DNA from: Strigamia acuminata
Lineage: Eukaryota > Arthropoda > Chilopoda > Geophilomorpha > Linotaeniidae
DNA: 64,000 nt
Reading direction: 5' to 3'
Assembly: GCA_949358305.1 (NCBI GenBank)
Contig: OX442314.1
Location: forward strand, 16,671,060 to 16,735,059
Below the pieces are notes generated by a model. The model saw only the letters and a program-made list of their open reading frames with translations, was not told where the DNA came from and did no database searches. Positions 39,077 to 50,903 of this stretch are shown here, piece after piece; the stretch's first letter is position 1; the number at the start of each line of letters is the position of its first letter. The position numbers and the translations under genes are program-made.

Positions 39077-40001
39077 ATTCATTTAGCGCACACGGACTTT
39101 GCCTATCTTGCGTAGGTTATTGTTTTGTAGCAATGTTTTAGTATCTAATTGATAATGTAATATTATCATAAAGGTAGAATCATCACAAGCTCAACTGTTT
39201 ACTTCATGCAAACACTATTTTACAAAAGTTCAGGTATTGTCTCTCAAATCCACTTTTATTGATTGCCGAAAAAATTAAAAAGCTAATACAAAAAAGTTAC
39301 ATTTTCGAATACCTTCAGGCCATTCTGAATCTTTAAAACGTTTACACAAAGCTCTTCTACCGTACTGTTTGATGTTTTCAGGCCTGTGTCGATCTAATTT
39401 TTGTTATGCAAATTAGTTTTATGTTTAGTGTTGTTATTAGCTGACCCCATACAACATACATGCAAAACTTTTAAACTAAACCTCAAATAAAACAAAAAAT
39501 TATCTGTTTTTGTCAGTGGCGCGTTTATATTTCTGGTGCAGTGTGACTTTGGACCCTAATTCTAAAATTTTGTATTAAAACTAATGTAATATTCATACAG
39601 GCATTCATTATAATGTTTGTATTTTTACAAAGTAAAAACAACATTCGTACGTGTTTTTATAACTTTGAAGCCCCTAAAAGTCGAAGGCACGCACGCGCCA
39701 AGTACGCCTGCAGTATACCTAAACGCGCGACTGGTATTTGCTTAAATGTTGTTCAAATATAAAATTAAGTTAATAATTAATAAAAATAAAAACAACTATA
39801 TTTTATAACCAGTTCTTTTCTTCTTTGTTTATTTCTTAAACAAAGCTGTTGCGATTATTCTTTTTAGTTAATTTTATTATTCTTCAATCACGTATTTATG
39901 CAACATTTTCACGTATAAAGCAGTCAGAGAATAGTTTAAATAAAATAAAAGATAATTTTAAAACAAATTTTAGAATGTACAATCTAATGTTCAATCTTTT
40001 A
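39077..40001. other. Gene-less interval
   Basis: AT-rich; no supportable feature apart from short open frames ended by poly-A/T. Confidence 0.45.
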
Positions 40002-40332
40002 GTTTATCCCTACGACATGCAACAAAAATAAGCCGCAGTGACACAAGAGATGCAAACTGTCAAAATAATTTTTGAATTCTGTGTTGCAACTAACAATGTG
40101 AAAGAAATGTGCATTTAAATAAAGAAAGTATTGACTGTTTACATAATAACAATACTTTATTTAAAAAAAATTTAAACAATTGTGGATTACATACTACTGC
40201 TGTCTCCTTGTAAGTAAAGAAATGCGAGTTGTCAAAAATCATTGTGACAGCTCGCATTTTTTTGACAGTTTGCATCTCTTAGTGTCACTTCAGCTTATTT
40301 TTGTTTCATGTCGTGTTAAAATAGGGATAAAC
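40002..40332. mobile_element. 331-bp MITE with about 70-bp inverted ends
   Basis: Starts GTTTATCCCTACGACATGCA and ends with the inverted counterpart (ATGTCGTGTTAAAATAGGGATAAAC). The right arm has roughly 10 extra bases. The arms continue through GTGACAC and AGAGATGCAAACTGTCAAAA. Flanking TA on both sides fits a TA-duplicating superfamily. No ORF. Confidence 0.75.
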
Positions 40333-40339
40333 TAAAAGA

Positions 40340-41349
40340 AAGTACATGCATTCAAAAATTTGTTTTAAAATTATTTTTTTTATTTTTTTTTTAAGTAATA
40401 AAGTAATAAGTAATAATACCAAAAAGATCATTAGTGATAGTGACACCAGCATCGAAACCCTCTTTCTGACAGTTCATAACATTGGAGAAGTTATTACCAG
40501 ATTTACCACTTTGAATTTTCTGATGAATTGTTTTTATTGAATTTAAAGATTTACTGACAAGGAGTATAAGCCGACACTTGAAGAAAAAAGTCTAAGAAAA
40601 ATAAGCAAATCCTCATGTTTAAAAGATGAATACCTGTAATGTCAGTTGCTAATTTAACTGACAAGTTTTAAAAAATATAAGGTTTTACAGAATAGGACGA
40701 AGAATCTTCATTGCAGTCTGTTTATAGCTGAGTTAAAGTTAAACTTTAAACTTTAATTAATTTTAAATCATAAAATGTTGTTTCTGACACTTCTATTTCG
40801 AACTGAAAAACAATCAACATTACAAAAATGTTGTTATATTGCACCGGGCTGAAACTCAAAAAAAGAACAGCACAGCATGGTGGAACAATCGCTGTTATAT
40901 TGGGAGCAAGTGCTCCTTATATTACATAGGGGAGCAAGTGCTTTTTATTTTCAACCCAAAAATTGTAAATAATTTTGATTAAACGCTTGCTAGGCACTAT
41001 AGCAGATGGATTTGTAACGAAAAAACTCCATAGAAGATCAATAAAGCGCAGACCCATACCAAGGGTAATGTATGTCCTAATGTTTTTGGTTGTGTTGGCG
41101 GTGCCGCCGCCCCAAAAATAAAGCATTTTTATGAGAAATAAATAGATTACCATAAGGTGAAAAACTGTACTTTTAAAAAACACGTATGGTGTTTACAAAA
41201 GTACTTTTAAAATTTTAAACAAAAATTAATGGCATTTATGGCATTCTTGTTTTTAGCACAAAATGAATAATAGATAGAAACCGGCCTGATAAAGCGTTTC
41301 TAATTAAAGCAGAAAATGTGACAAATGCACTTATCATTTTGTCGCGTTC

Positions 41350-41380
<31 letters not shown>

Positions 41381-43169
41381 GGGAATGAACAGATTTCTTG
41401 TGTCTCAATTGCCATAAATTTTCCAGACTTGTTTCTACTACCATTCTCCATTTCTAATTTCAGTTTCATGCTTCTGGAAGCATGAAGTTTACATACATGC
41501 TACGATAGTAGGGTACACTGGTAACTTTTTGTCGCTGATTGTATACAAATGTACACATTTTGTATTTAATTTTTTAAAGTTAAGCTTATTTATCAATGAT
41601 TCAAATTCACTTGAATATTTTAAAGATTAGCCACACTATCCTTTAAAAATAATTTAATTTTCTCATCTTTTACTAGATCGATCAGATTATAAACGCAGTA
41701 CAGCAAGTAATGACATCATGGACCAATAAGAGCAAGGCATTCCGGTGAGTCAAAGCAAAATACTCTAAGTCTGCCACAAGAAAAGAGGACACTTCTTAAA
41801 AATTAAATTTACTGATCCATCCCCACCATTTAAATGTCCAACGACCCAATTTTAGCACACATCGCTCTCCAAGTCAAGAAACTTTTTCCATTTTAGTGAC
41901 CTCCAAAATGGCATTTAAAATGATTTTTTGATCGCGTAAAAGATGGCAAAAAAATCATATTTGAGGATTTAAATTTCAAGGTTTATGTGGAAATTTAAGA
42001 CCCCAAAAAGAAAACATGTCCAGGAAAAAGAGAACGCATGGTAACCCTAAATATGTTTAATTAACCATTTAGTTTCCTAGCGTAGCACCTTAAAACATCC
42101 AAAAATTCTGCCCATATTTCAAGTTTCTGCAGACGGGGCCTAATTATAATAAAAATTATTCGAAGTTGTACCGTTCATCTCCTCTTAAAGAAACGTTTAT
42201 GCAGCATTTATCTACTTTCCCATGTCGCATAAAACGACCTCGTTTACAAAGTATAAATCATTGTACATTTATTCAATGCTTTTAAGTCACTCAAAACGAT
42301 CCCAGAAGAGCGCATGTATATTAAAGATCAAAATTCAAAATAAAATCATATAAGCTTACATAAGAAAAATTTCATTTGAAACTAAAAGCATATAGTCTCT
42401 AGACAAGAGCAAAAGCTGCGGGAATATGGTTATGAAAAATGGCGAATGTAGAACTTGTTTTTATGAATGTGGGCAGTGAGGGGTGTATGATTGTCCTCAA
42501 AAGCAGGCACGTTTCCAAGAATATCACTCCACTCCAGCTGCATGAGTAAAAAGCTTTTCATCATTCTGCTTCTTTCTAAGTTATCTGACGATGGACCCAG
42601 TTGAAATGGTCACAAGTTTCGAAAATAGAACGCAAGAAATGCCAAAGTTGAAAACAAAATCACTGGAACAATAACAACAATTAAATTAAATTTATACGGA
42701 TGTGTTATAAGTGTATTATATAAGTTTACGGTATATCGAATTTTGCCAAGTTTCTATTTTAGTCCCAACTATCATGGTGGAACATCAAATCTGTTGCAAC
42801 CATTTTCCATATACAGTATTTGAAAACCACAGTTCCTTTGTCACATTTACTACCGAAGTTGTTTGCACGGAAATTGAAAACGAGCCTCGAATTCATATCG
42901 CAGCTTGAAACAAACCATTTTCCCTGCCTTATATTCTACATCCTTATACTTAAAGTGGACATCTACAATAACTGAGGCAAGAAATGGGGCCACTTTCTTT
43001 TGTTTATACCTCGGTTTTCAAGTACTTTTTCATTCTTGAGGTAACAAAAATGAATAAAAAAAACCAAGAAAACTGGATATAAACAAACAAACAGTCTACA
43101 TTCTTGTCACCTTGTAACCAATAACTTCAAAACCACTAACCGTATGGAGTAATGAAACATGCACTGCTG
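40340..43169. other. Gene-less interval left of the full copia element
   Basis: No supported gene. It contains a poly-T run (about 41351-41380), a short direct repeat GGGAGCAAGTGCT (about 40900 and 40930) and otherwise AT-rich sequence. Confidence 0.5.
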
Positions 43170-43174
43170 GATTT

Positions 43175-43370
43175 TGTAGATATGTTTTTATCACAAAGTG
43201 TTATAGTCTAAGTGTATTAATTGATGTATTGTTGACGTTCGAGATTGCACAAGAATGGAGTGCAACCGATGTAGTTATTGTAATGAGAGTGTTGTTCGAG
43301 TTGGAATAAAATGCCGACATATTCATCTTGTTGATATTTCCAATGATTGAGTATTTATTCTAAACCAACA
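43175..43370 (+). repeat. 5' LTR of the full copia element
   Basis: 196 bp, TG...CA ends, AATAAA at 43305-43310. Identical to 47806-48001. Confidence 0.94.
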
Positions 43371-43372
43371 AG

Positions 43373-43385
43373 TGGTAGCAGAGGA
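43373..43385 (+). promoter_or_regulatory. Primer-binding site, initiator Met-tRNA 3' end
   Basis: TGGTAGCAGAGGA matches the complement of the 3' end of metazoan initiator Met-tRNA (TCCTCTGCTACCA). It starts two bases after the LTR. This is the conventional priming mode, unlike the internal-tRNA site of the Gag-only element at 24774. Confidence 0.8.
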
Positions 43386-43530
43386 GAGGTTTTACGATTA
43401 TGGCGATGAAAGAATGAATGCTGAGTCTGGGAAAGCGCAAGTTATTAGTGTCACTAAGTTTTGAAAATATTTGGCGTGAAATTAATTCCTGTTTTGCATT
43501 TCTGTCGTCTGCTACGAGTTACGACAAGAG

Positions 43531-46500
43531 ATGGCGATGGCGGATTCATTTGTGAACGTTTCCTCCTCATCAACGACGGTCGAGAGGTTGACCGATAGGA
43601 ATTATTTTCTCTGGAAGATGAGATTGCGAGCAGTATTAAAGATGAAAGGCCTATGGAAGATGGTGATCGTGAACGACGAACCGGAGAAAGGACGGCTTGG
43701 ACAGGCAAATTACGGCCAGATGAGGGCAATTTGGGAGAATTGGGAACAGAAGAATGACGAGGCCATGGGGATCTTGATGCTGTCACTTTCAGCGGAACAA
43801 GGAGTGCGTTACAGCATGGAAACGAACGCCAAAAAGTTGTGGGAAACGATTGAGACTCACATGGGACCAAAGAACGATTTTGAAGTGGTCAAATGCGGCA
43901 TAGAATTAGCGCAACTCAAGATGAACGAGAAAGAAACGATTGATACGTACATAAATCGTGCAGAGGCAATAAAGACCAAAGCATCGGAACTTGGGAAAAT
44001 ATATAGCAATCAGGAGATGCTAAGTTACGTAGCACGAGGGCTGCGAGTTGAATTTGAGCACAATGTGCGAATTTTTGAGGGACAAAACAACAATTTGACT
44101 TTGAGTGAAGCTCGAACTGCTTTGAGATTTGAAGAGGAAAGACAGCGGGCAAAGAAGAAAAGTCACGACGGAAATGGAAGCGAAAATGCGTACAGAATTC
44201 GACAAAGGGGGAAATGTAACATTGAATGTTACAATTGCCACAAGATTGGACACTACGCCAAGGACTGTTGGTCCAAAAGTAAAACGGGTGATCCAACGCG
44301 CGGAAATGCAAATCCACGTGGAACCGCAACAAACACAAGGACGCCGAACAGAGGACGTGGCGGAAATAGGACAAATGAACAGTCAGCACGAAGCGAGGTG
44401 CGACCAACACCCAAGCCACGGGAATATTCGTGTGGAGCGAGAGTTTTGGCGATTAATGAAGCTGTTGAGCGGGAAAGCGATGAGGAAACGCCGGATGAAC
44501 TTGAAGACTGGCTTCTGGATTCAGGGGCAACAAGTCACATGGTATCACACAAAGATGATTTTGAGTTTTTCGAGTCATATCCGCAAAAAGTCGGACTGGC
44601 AAGTGAGGCAGAAGCGAAGTCACCAGGACGGGGGCAGATGCGTGTCACAGAAGACGTTTCGAGGAACACGTTACGTCTGAGCAACGTGCTCTATATTCCG
44701 AACCTGCAGACGAATTTACTATCTGTTCCGAAGATGGTCGATGCTGGGTTGACGGTGACGTTTACACGACAGTGCGCCAACGTGCAAGATGAAGATGGAA
44801 ATCACGTGATGAGGGCACAGCGTGTTGACGATAAATTTATGATTGGGGCGATATACAATGAAGCCAACCACATACAACCTGTTAACGAGGTAGCGTGTAC
44901 GACACAATGTTTGACACGGACTTTATGGCACCAAAGATTGGGACATCCAAACTTCAAAAATATGGAAGACATGAAAAGTCAGAATCTTGTAATAGGATTG
45001 AATTGGGATGAAAAATTGCCAGATGAGACTTGTATGGAATGCGTGAAAGGGAAGATGACAAGGGTTCCACGACGTGCTGTTTCATATCAACAATCCCAAG
45101 AGATAATGGAATTAATTCATGTTGATTTGATGGGGCCAATGCCCGTACCCACATTAGGGGGAGCGCGTTATGTGCTAACTATGGTTGATGATTGTAGCCG
45201 AATGGTATTTTTGAGAGTATTGAGCACTAAAAGTGAAGCTGGGACCGCAATCAAAGACTTCGTGGCGCATATTGAATTGCAGATGGGGCGATTGGTGAAG
45301 CGAATACGGTCGGACAATGGCGGGGAATTTTTGAATGACAGTTTGGGACAATACTTCACTCAGAAGGGGATTTTACACGAACTGACCACCTCATACTCAC
45401 CCGAGAGCAACGCGATCGCAGAACGCATGAATAGGACCGTGACAGAAGCGATGCGAACTTTATTAGTGGACTCAAAGTTGCCACAGAAGTTTTGGGGCGA
45501 AGCTATTCTGACAGCTGCTCATTTACGCAACAGGTGCAAGACGAGTACACACGGCAAGACTCCTTACGAACGTTGGAAGGGGAGAATACCCAACGTTAGC
45601 TACTTGAGACGCTTTGGATGCGTGGCTCACGTACTAGAACCAAAATTTCGACAAAACAAGTTGAAAGACAAAACCAGAGAAGGCATACTAGTGGGTTATT
45701 CGACTAAAAGGAAAGCCTACAGGATATTTATGCGAGACACAGGGAAAATCACAGAATCGTGTGATGTAGTTTTTGAAGAGTCACGATTGGGGAATAATCA
45801 TCTTGACCGGACGGACGAATCCGAAGAACCGATGGATTTAGACGTTGTTTACGACCTTGGTGAAGCACCGCCTCAACCGATCGAACAACTTGCTCCGGAT
45901 GTAGACATAGACGAACCGGACCCACCCATTGTGGCTCCAGTACCGGAACAGTTGCCCGCTCGGAGGGGAGGACGGAGGCCGGGCGCCACCAAGGAAGTGC
46001 TAGCAGCAAACAAGCAAGCTCGTATAGACGAAACCGAAGCGAATTTGCAACAGCGAGGAGTGCGACGCTCAACAAGGATTAGAGAGCAAGCACTGCGACA
46101 ACGGGGAACGCGACAACGAGGAGCGCGACACCGAGGAGCACGACACTCAAGAAAAATCCTAGAGCAGGCATTGATGGCGGAAATAATGTTTACACCGAAC
46201 ACCTATGAAGAGGCTATGGCGTCGGATGATGCAAACGAATGGCGAAAGGCCATGCAGGAAGAAATAGATTCGATGCACCAACATCAAGTTTGGAAAATAG
46301 AGCCGCGACCTAGCGATGCAAAGCCAGTTAAATCAAAATGGGTTTTTCGCATAAAGACAAATGCCGACGGCTCGATAATTCGATACAAAGCTCGACTTGT
46401 AGCGGTCGGATGCGGACAGAGACCGGGAATGGACTACGATCAGACATTCTCACCAGTGGTCAGAATAGAGTCATTGAGAACACTGTTGAATGTAGCAGCC

Positions 46501-47715
46501 AAAGAGGACTTACTTCTGGACCAGTACGATGTTAAGACAGCGTACTTACACGGGAAACTGAAGGAGAAGATATATATGGAGCAACCAAAGGGTTTCGAGA
46601 CTGGAGAGGGCGATTGCGTATGCAGACTAGAGAAGAGTTTATATGGATTAAAGCAATCCGGGCGCTGCTGGAATGAGAAGTTGCACGAGGTACTGACAAA
46701 GTGCGGATTTGAGCGCTCACCGGACGATCCTTGCCTGTATATATGCAGAAGTGAGCGAGGCGTGATAATGATGGGAGTTTATGTCGACGATCTCGTCACA
46801 GCCAGCTCTAGCGCTAAATTTCGAGACGAGAAAATGGCACAATTGGGGAAATTTGTCGAATTAGTTCACATGGGTGAATTAAAGTACATTCTGGGATTAG
46901 AAATCGAACGAGACAAAAACGAAATCAGACTTTTTCAACGCAAATACGCCGAAAAGGTGCTACGACGTTTTGGTTTGGACAAATGTAATGCAAACGCCAC
47001 ACCGTGCGAACTGGGACTGAAACTGGAAGAGTTTGCAGATAGCCCGCCGGTGGATGCGACTTTGTATCAAGAAATAATAGGCAGCGTGATGTATTTGGCA
47101 ACAAGCACACGACCTGATCTGAGTTATCCAGTCAGTTCTCTCTCGAGATTTAATAAGGATCCGAGGGAAATCCACCTTGCTGCGGCCAAACGTTTACTGC
47201 GTTACATCCGTGGGACGCAGAACTACAAGTTGCATTACGGGAAAGAAAAATCATGCCTATACGCGCACGCCGATTCTAGCTGGGATTCGACGGCAGACGC
47301 ACGGACATTTACGGGATACGTGGTCAAAGATGGAGATTCGCTAATCAATTGGAAGTGTCGAAAACAGGGCGACGTGGCCGAATCATCATGCGAGAGCGAA
47401 CTCGATGGCATTTCAGATGCGATACGAGATTTAACGTGGACGAAATCCGTTTTGAAGGACTTCGGCGCAACATTTAACAAAGATGTCAAACTCTACAACG
47501 ACAACCAAGCGGCGGTACAGATGTTACAAGACGGAATCCAACGCGTGAGAAGCAAGTATTTGAATCGCAAATACCACTTCATTAAGGCGAGAGTGGAGAC
47601 GGACCATATACGGGTTGAGCACATCCCCGGGACGGAGATGATAGCGGACGCGCTGACCAAACCGCTCAGCGGACCGATTTTACTCAAATGTGTGCAGGGA
47701 ATGGGTTTATATTGA
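43531..47715 (+). CDS. Copia Gag-Pol polyprotein (Gag, PR, IN, RT, RNase H)
   Basis: 1394 residues with no break. Copia order is clear: Gag with LTDRNYFLWKMRLRAVLKMK (about 18-37) and a zinc knuckle CYNCHKIGHYAKDC (about 233). Protease WLLDSGATSHMVS is near 328. The pre-integrase HHCC is WHQRLGHPNF...CMEC (about 467-502). The integrase core has HVDLMGP (D, about 530), DNGGEF (D, about 595) and NAIAERMNRT (E, about 630). RT has YDVKTAYLHG (about 998) and the catalytic YVDDLV (about 1083). RNase H has ADSSWDS (about 1248), ESELDGI and NDNQAAV. The start at 43531 has a second Met two codons later (MAMADS). All catalytic residues I can check are intact. Gag and Pol are in one frame, so their ratio must be set by other means, for example splicing or protease processing. 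Confidence 0.96.
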   Translation: MAMADSFVNVSSSSTTVERLTDRNYFLWKMRLRAVLKMKGLWKMVIVNDEPEKGRLGQANYGQMRAIWENWEQKNDEAMGILMLSLSAEQGVRYSMETNAKKLWETIETHMGPKNDFEVVKCGIELAQLKMNEKETIDTYINRAEAIKTKASELGKIYSNQEMLSYVARGLRVEFEHNVRIFEGQNNNLTLSEARTALRFEEERQRAKKKSHDGNGSENAYRIRQRGKCNIECYNCHKIGHYAKDCWSKSKTGDPTRGNANPRGTATNTRTPNRGRGGNRTNEQSARSEVRPTPKPREYSCGARVLAINEAVERESDEETPDELEDWLLDSGATSHMVSHKDDFEFFESYPQKVGLASEAEAKSPGRGQMRVTEDVSRNTLRLSNVLYIPNLQTNLLSVPKMVDAGLTVTFTRQCANVQDEDGNHVMRAQRVDDKFMIGAIYNEANHIQPVNEVACTTQCLTRTLWHQRLGHPNFKNMEDMKSQNLVIGLNWDEKLPDETCMECVKGKMTRVPRRAVSYQQSQEIMELIHVDLMGPMPVPTLGGARYVLTMVDDCSRMVFLRVLSTKSEAGTAIKDFVAHIELQMGRLVKRIRSDNGGEFLNDSLGQYFTQKGILHELTTSYSPESNAIAERMNRTVTEAMRTLLVDSKLPQKFWGEAILTAAHLRNRCKTSTHGKTPYERWKGRIPNVSYLRRFGCVAHVLEPKFRQNKLKDKTREGILVGYSTKRKAYRIFMRDTGKITESCDVVFEESRLGNNHLDRTDESEEPMDLDVVYDLGEAPPQPIEQLAPDVDIDEPDPPIVAPVPEQLPARRGGRRPGATKEVLAANKQARIDETEANLQQRGVRRSTRIREQALRQRGTRQRGARHRGARHSRKILEQALMAEIMFTPNTYEEAMASDDANEWRKAMQEEIDSMHQHQVWKIEPRPSDAKPVKSKWVFRIKTNADGSIIRYKARLVAVGCGQRPGMDYDQTFSPVVRIESLRTLLNVAAKEDLLLDQYDVKTAYLHGKLKEKIYMEQPKGFETGEGDCVCRLEKSLYGLKQSGRCWNEKLHEVLTKCGFERSPDDPCLYICRSERGVIMMGVYVDDLVTASSSAKFRDEKMAQLGKFVELVHMGELKYILGLEIERDKNEIRLFQRKYAEKVLRRFGLDKCNANATPCELGLKLEEFADSPPVDATLYQEIIGSVMYLATSTRPDLSYPVSSLSRFNKDPREIHLAAAKRLLRYIRGTQNYKLHYGKEKSCLYAHADSSWDSTADARTFTGYVVKDGDSLINWKCRKQGDVAESSCESELDGISDAIRDLTWTKSVLKDFGATFNKDVKLYNDNQAAVQMLQDGIQRVRSKYLNRKYHFIKARVETDHIRVEHIPGTEMIADALTKPLSGPILLKCVQGMGLY

Positions 47716-47805
47716 AGAGAAGAAAGAATTTAATTAAGTTCGATTTTTTGGGTTATTTTTGTTGTCTGTTAAATGCTGTTTACTTTGTGTAAAAAGAAGG
47801 GGATT

Positions 47806-48001
47806 TGTAGATATGTTTTTATCACAAAGTGTTATAGTCTAAGTGTATTAATTGATGTATTGTTGACGTTCGAGATTGCACAAGAATGGAGTGCAACCGA
47901 TGTAGTTATTGTAATGAGAGTGTTGTTCGAGTTGGAATAAAATGCCGACATATTCATCTTGTTGATATTTCCAATGATTGAGTATTTATTCTAAACCAAC
48001 A
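47806..48001 (+). repeat. 3' LTR of the full copia element
   Basis: 196 bp, no difference seen from the 5' LTR. Confidence 0.94.
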
Positions 48002-48006
48002 GATTT

Positions 48007-49318
48007 AAATTCGTAGGTCCCTGAAGCAATGATATTATGGAAGTCTCTTCCCTCCCTACCCCCCTTGGTAACATTTTTTCTTTAAATTGATATTGTAAGA
48101 TGGATTAAAAATTCTTTAGTCCCACAAATAAAATCCAGTTGTTTCCCACCTATGACATCCTGCAAATCCAAGTATTCTATTTCTGATTAAGTTGTTGTTT
48201 TTCTACTAAATTAATTAAAAGTTACATTTTTAAATCTGAAACGAGATCTGAAAGAATAAAGCGCTTACAAACTTCAATGTGATTGAAAGTTAATTAAAAA
48301 AATTCAATTCAACAAAACAAAAGAACCAATTACATAATCATCAAAACAATAGAAATGTGTAATAATTTCACACAAACCGAGTCACTCCTCTTTTAAATAA
48401 ATAAATCAAACAGTCACAGCTTAGAGATAAAAGGTTTTGTACTTTCGATGTTTATGTTTCAATATATTGTTGCTAGTCACTGGCATCCAAAAACTATAAA
48501 ACAGAATAAGATGAAATAAATTTAAAGACTGATTATTTCAAATCAAAAGGAAACAAACCAAATTCAAAACAAATAAAATCTTAAGTTTAAAATTTTGTTT
48601 TTGTGGCACGAACGTGCTTTATACGTTGCGAGTCTTAATCGCCCAACAAAATTAATTTAGTGCAGCTGTAGAAATTCTTATTACAGTCCCCAAACATTTT
48701 TTTGTAACCGCAAATTTTCTCAAGAAGAAACCCAACCAGTTTCGATATTTTTTCTTTTCTTTGTTTAAGACAATTTTTTTTTTATAAAGATATCAATTGT
48801 CCTTTTCCTATTGTTAATTAGAAAAGCCAGTGATTTTTTCAACGCAGAAATGAAAACCATTTCAAAAAAGAAAGCACAAGACGGATTGATTTTCGTCATG
48901 GCTGTAGGAAACTTTCTCGGTAAGTGCAACGAAAATGCTTAATCTTTATACTGTTAATGGTTTTTTTAGGTCGAATGTCATGCCAACCAAATTGAATCGA
49001 TAAAACAACCTGTTTGCTCCAAGGAAAGGCTTAGAAAATAAATCCAAATCGTTATTGATTGAGCAAAAATAAAAAACGATGTCAAAATGAGGCATGACAA
49101 AACAAAATGTATAATGCCACCCGCAAAAAATTATAGTTTGCTGTGCCCTGGGGCTGTGCATATTCATGAACCTTTTTGAAAAGGAAGGTTGATTGCACCG
49201 AATGCAAAAATACTTCTCTATTTGGTTCTTATACTCTGACCCACCTTAAGAGACACACCACTAACACCAGTTCCTATTGGCCGAGCCCACAGGAAACTGG
49301 CCGAGCCGGGATTTCATA
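48007..49318. other. Gene-poor interval right of the copia element
   Basis: AT-rich. A possible exon lies at 48850-48919: acceptor AACGCAG, then ATG and 23 codons (MKTISKKKAQDGLIFVMAVG...) to a CTCG|GTAAGT donor. No partner exon is seen and it may be chance. Near 49275-49310, GGCCGAGCC is directly repeated. Confidence 0.35.
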
Positions 49319-49560
49319 CTAAGGTCGAAATAATTAAGGTCGAAATTATTCCTTTCCATAAAATATTTTCTTAGTCGTGTGTTACTAAGGTCGAAATGAA
49401 TAAGGTCGAAATCCTGTTTCTACCTCATTCATGAATAAGGTCGAAATGACTAAGGTCGAAATCCTGTTTCTACCTTATTCATGAATAAGGTCGAAACACA
49501 AAATTTTTATATGAATAAGGTCGAAACAGAAAATTTTTATATGAATAAGATCGAAACACA
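49319..49560 (+). repeat. AAGGTCGAAAT motif array, left arm
   Basis: About nine copies of A(A/G)GGTCGAAA(T/C), joined by ACTA/GAATA spacers. Inverted half-sites (TTTCTACCTTATTC) make TTCATGAATAAGGTCG palindromes. The same motif fills 63569-63834 in opposite overall orientation. Confidence 0.85.
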
Positions 49561-49605
49561 AAAATTCAAAAACACGAGAATTTCTCTAAATAAATGTTTT
49601 TTATC

Positions 49606-49705
49606 ACATGTTTTTGTATTTTCAGGAAACCAGAGCAGCTTCTAGAACTAACCTTTTCTCATTTTTCTCATTTATTATGTACATGAGTAATAAAAAAACT
49701 TTATT
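49606..49705 (+). repeat. Conserved 100-bp block of outer inverted repeat, left copy
   Basis: Contains TTTTGTATTTTCAGGAAACC, then AGAGCAGCTTCTAGAACTAA, and ends near GTAATAAAAAAACTTTATTT. The reverse complement of 63451-63545 matches it with few changes. The wording (branch-like AT, TTTCAG, short open stretch to TAG, AATAAA) resembles the 3' end of a spliced transcription unit. Confidence 0.75.
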
Positions 49706-50123
49706 TTAGCCTAAATAAATTTGTTTACATTTTGACTTTGATTAAAACTGAAAACAAGCGTAAAAAATAGTTAGAAACTCTATTAAAACTGGAAAAACAC
49801 GTAAAAGATGATAAAACACCGGTTAAAACCAAAAAAAATAATAAAAACCATGAAAAACTGATTAAAACTTAAAAAAAACTTGAAAAATCATCAAAAAACC
49901 GGAAAAAAATGGGAAAAAAACATTAAAAACCTTAAAAAACGGTTTAAAAATGAAAAAAACCTTAAGAAATCATAAAAAAAATGATAAAAACGAGTTAAAA
50001 CGAGGTGAAAAACATGAAAAACCGAACAAAAAATGGCGTCGATGTGCTGCAGTGAAGCACCGGGTAAATGCGCTAAGCAGCCTGCCGCGCGCATTTTTTA
50101 ATAGATACAGTGTTTTAGGCAGT
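49706..50123. repeat. A-rich degenerate repeat left of the gypsy insertion
   Basis: Repeated ATTAAAACTGAAAAA / AAAAACCATGAAAAA type units of about 20-25 bp for roughly 330 bp, then unique sequence up to the GTTT target site. The open frames here are by-products of low stop density. Confidence 0.6.
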
Positions 50124-50127
50124 GTTT

Positions 50128-50799
50128 TGTCACGGGCAGGTTACCCACCCTTCTTTTTTATTCATTTCTAACTTAGACTGACCCAATCTTAAGTTTTCTT
50201 ATTTTTTCCCAATCTTTCTTTTCATCTAACATTGATGAATCATCTCTAAATATATGCGCAGCCTCATTGCGCGCATCTTATTATTTCCAACAATTAACCT
50301 TATTTTATACCTTCCACCCCCTCACCCACTCCAATCGACCTGGTCACATGACTCATGTTTACCTGGTCGCTACTTTTATCCATAATCCACACTTCTCATA
50401 CCTCTTTCAACGAGTTAACACCTCTTAGATTGAATTGAGTTTGTCAATCTTTATTTTGCGCTTTAACACGCGCCCCTTCTAATTTAACACTTAATAGCGC
50501 CTCTTTTTGCCCACCTTTTATCCCTTCGCATGCCTGTGACATCCTATGCCCACCCGCATACGAATATCACTGCGCATACTCATTCTTTTTAAACGTAAAG
50601 ACCCACAACGTGAGATTGAGCCCGTCGAATATAAATAATGTGTGTTACAGCGAGTTAGGTTTATTCACCGTCCGATATCCGCATATGACGATGGCACAAA
50701 CAGAGTGAATCTACGAACTTTGCCCGCTGATTTGCGCTAACATCACCTTGCGCGTAAATTCAGATCAAATCAATTAAACATCTAAGTTGATTCGTAACA
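50128..50799 (+). repeat. 5' LTR of the gypsy element
   Basis: 672 bp, TGTCACGG...CGTAACA. TATAAA at 50630-50635. Identical to 62652-63323. Confidence 0.95.
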
Positions 50800-50803
50800 A
50801 ACA

Positions 50804-50821
50804 TGGCGAGCCTGACAGGAT
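50804..50821 (+). promoter_or_regulatory. Primer-binding site of the gypsy element
   Basis: TGGCGAGCCTGACAGGAT starts four bases after the LTR. As the complement of a tRNA 3' end it reads ATCCTGTCAGGCTCGCCA, with a proper CCA end and plausible T-stem sequence. I do not name the tRNA. Confidence 0.6.
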
Positions 50822-50903
50822 TCGCTCTCACCTATAAGGCTTAAACGCGCGAAAAGGTTAGTTTTTTGAGTTATTTATTTAATCATTTCACATTTTCTTC
50901 ATC

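Larger units (their letters stand above)
43170..48006 (+). mobile_element. Complete Ty1-copia retrotransposon
   Basis: 4827 bp between 5-bp target duplications GATTT (43170-43174 and 48002-48006). The two 196-bp LTRs (TGTAGATATG...CCAACA) are identical by eye. The primer-binding site lies two bases after the 5' LTR. A purine tract AAAAAGAAGGGGA (47791-47803) sits before the 3' LTR. One uninterrupted 1394-codon Gag-Pol frame. By structure, potentially active. Confidence 0.95.

Noticed and set aside
48850-48919. Possible exon MKTISKKKAQDG with acceptor and donor
   Set aside because: Splice words are good but no partner exon exists on either side; kept only as a note in the interval entry.
49319-49560. 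CRISPR-like array
   Set aside because: Eukaryotic context, repeats of about 11 bp in both orientations with irregular spacing.
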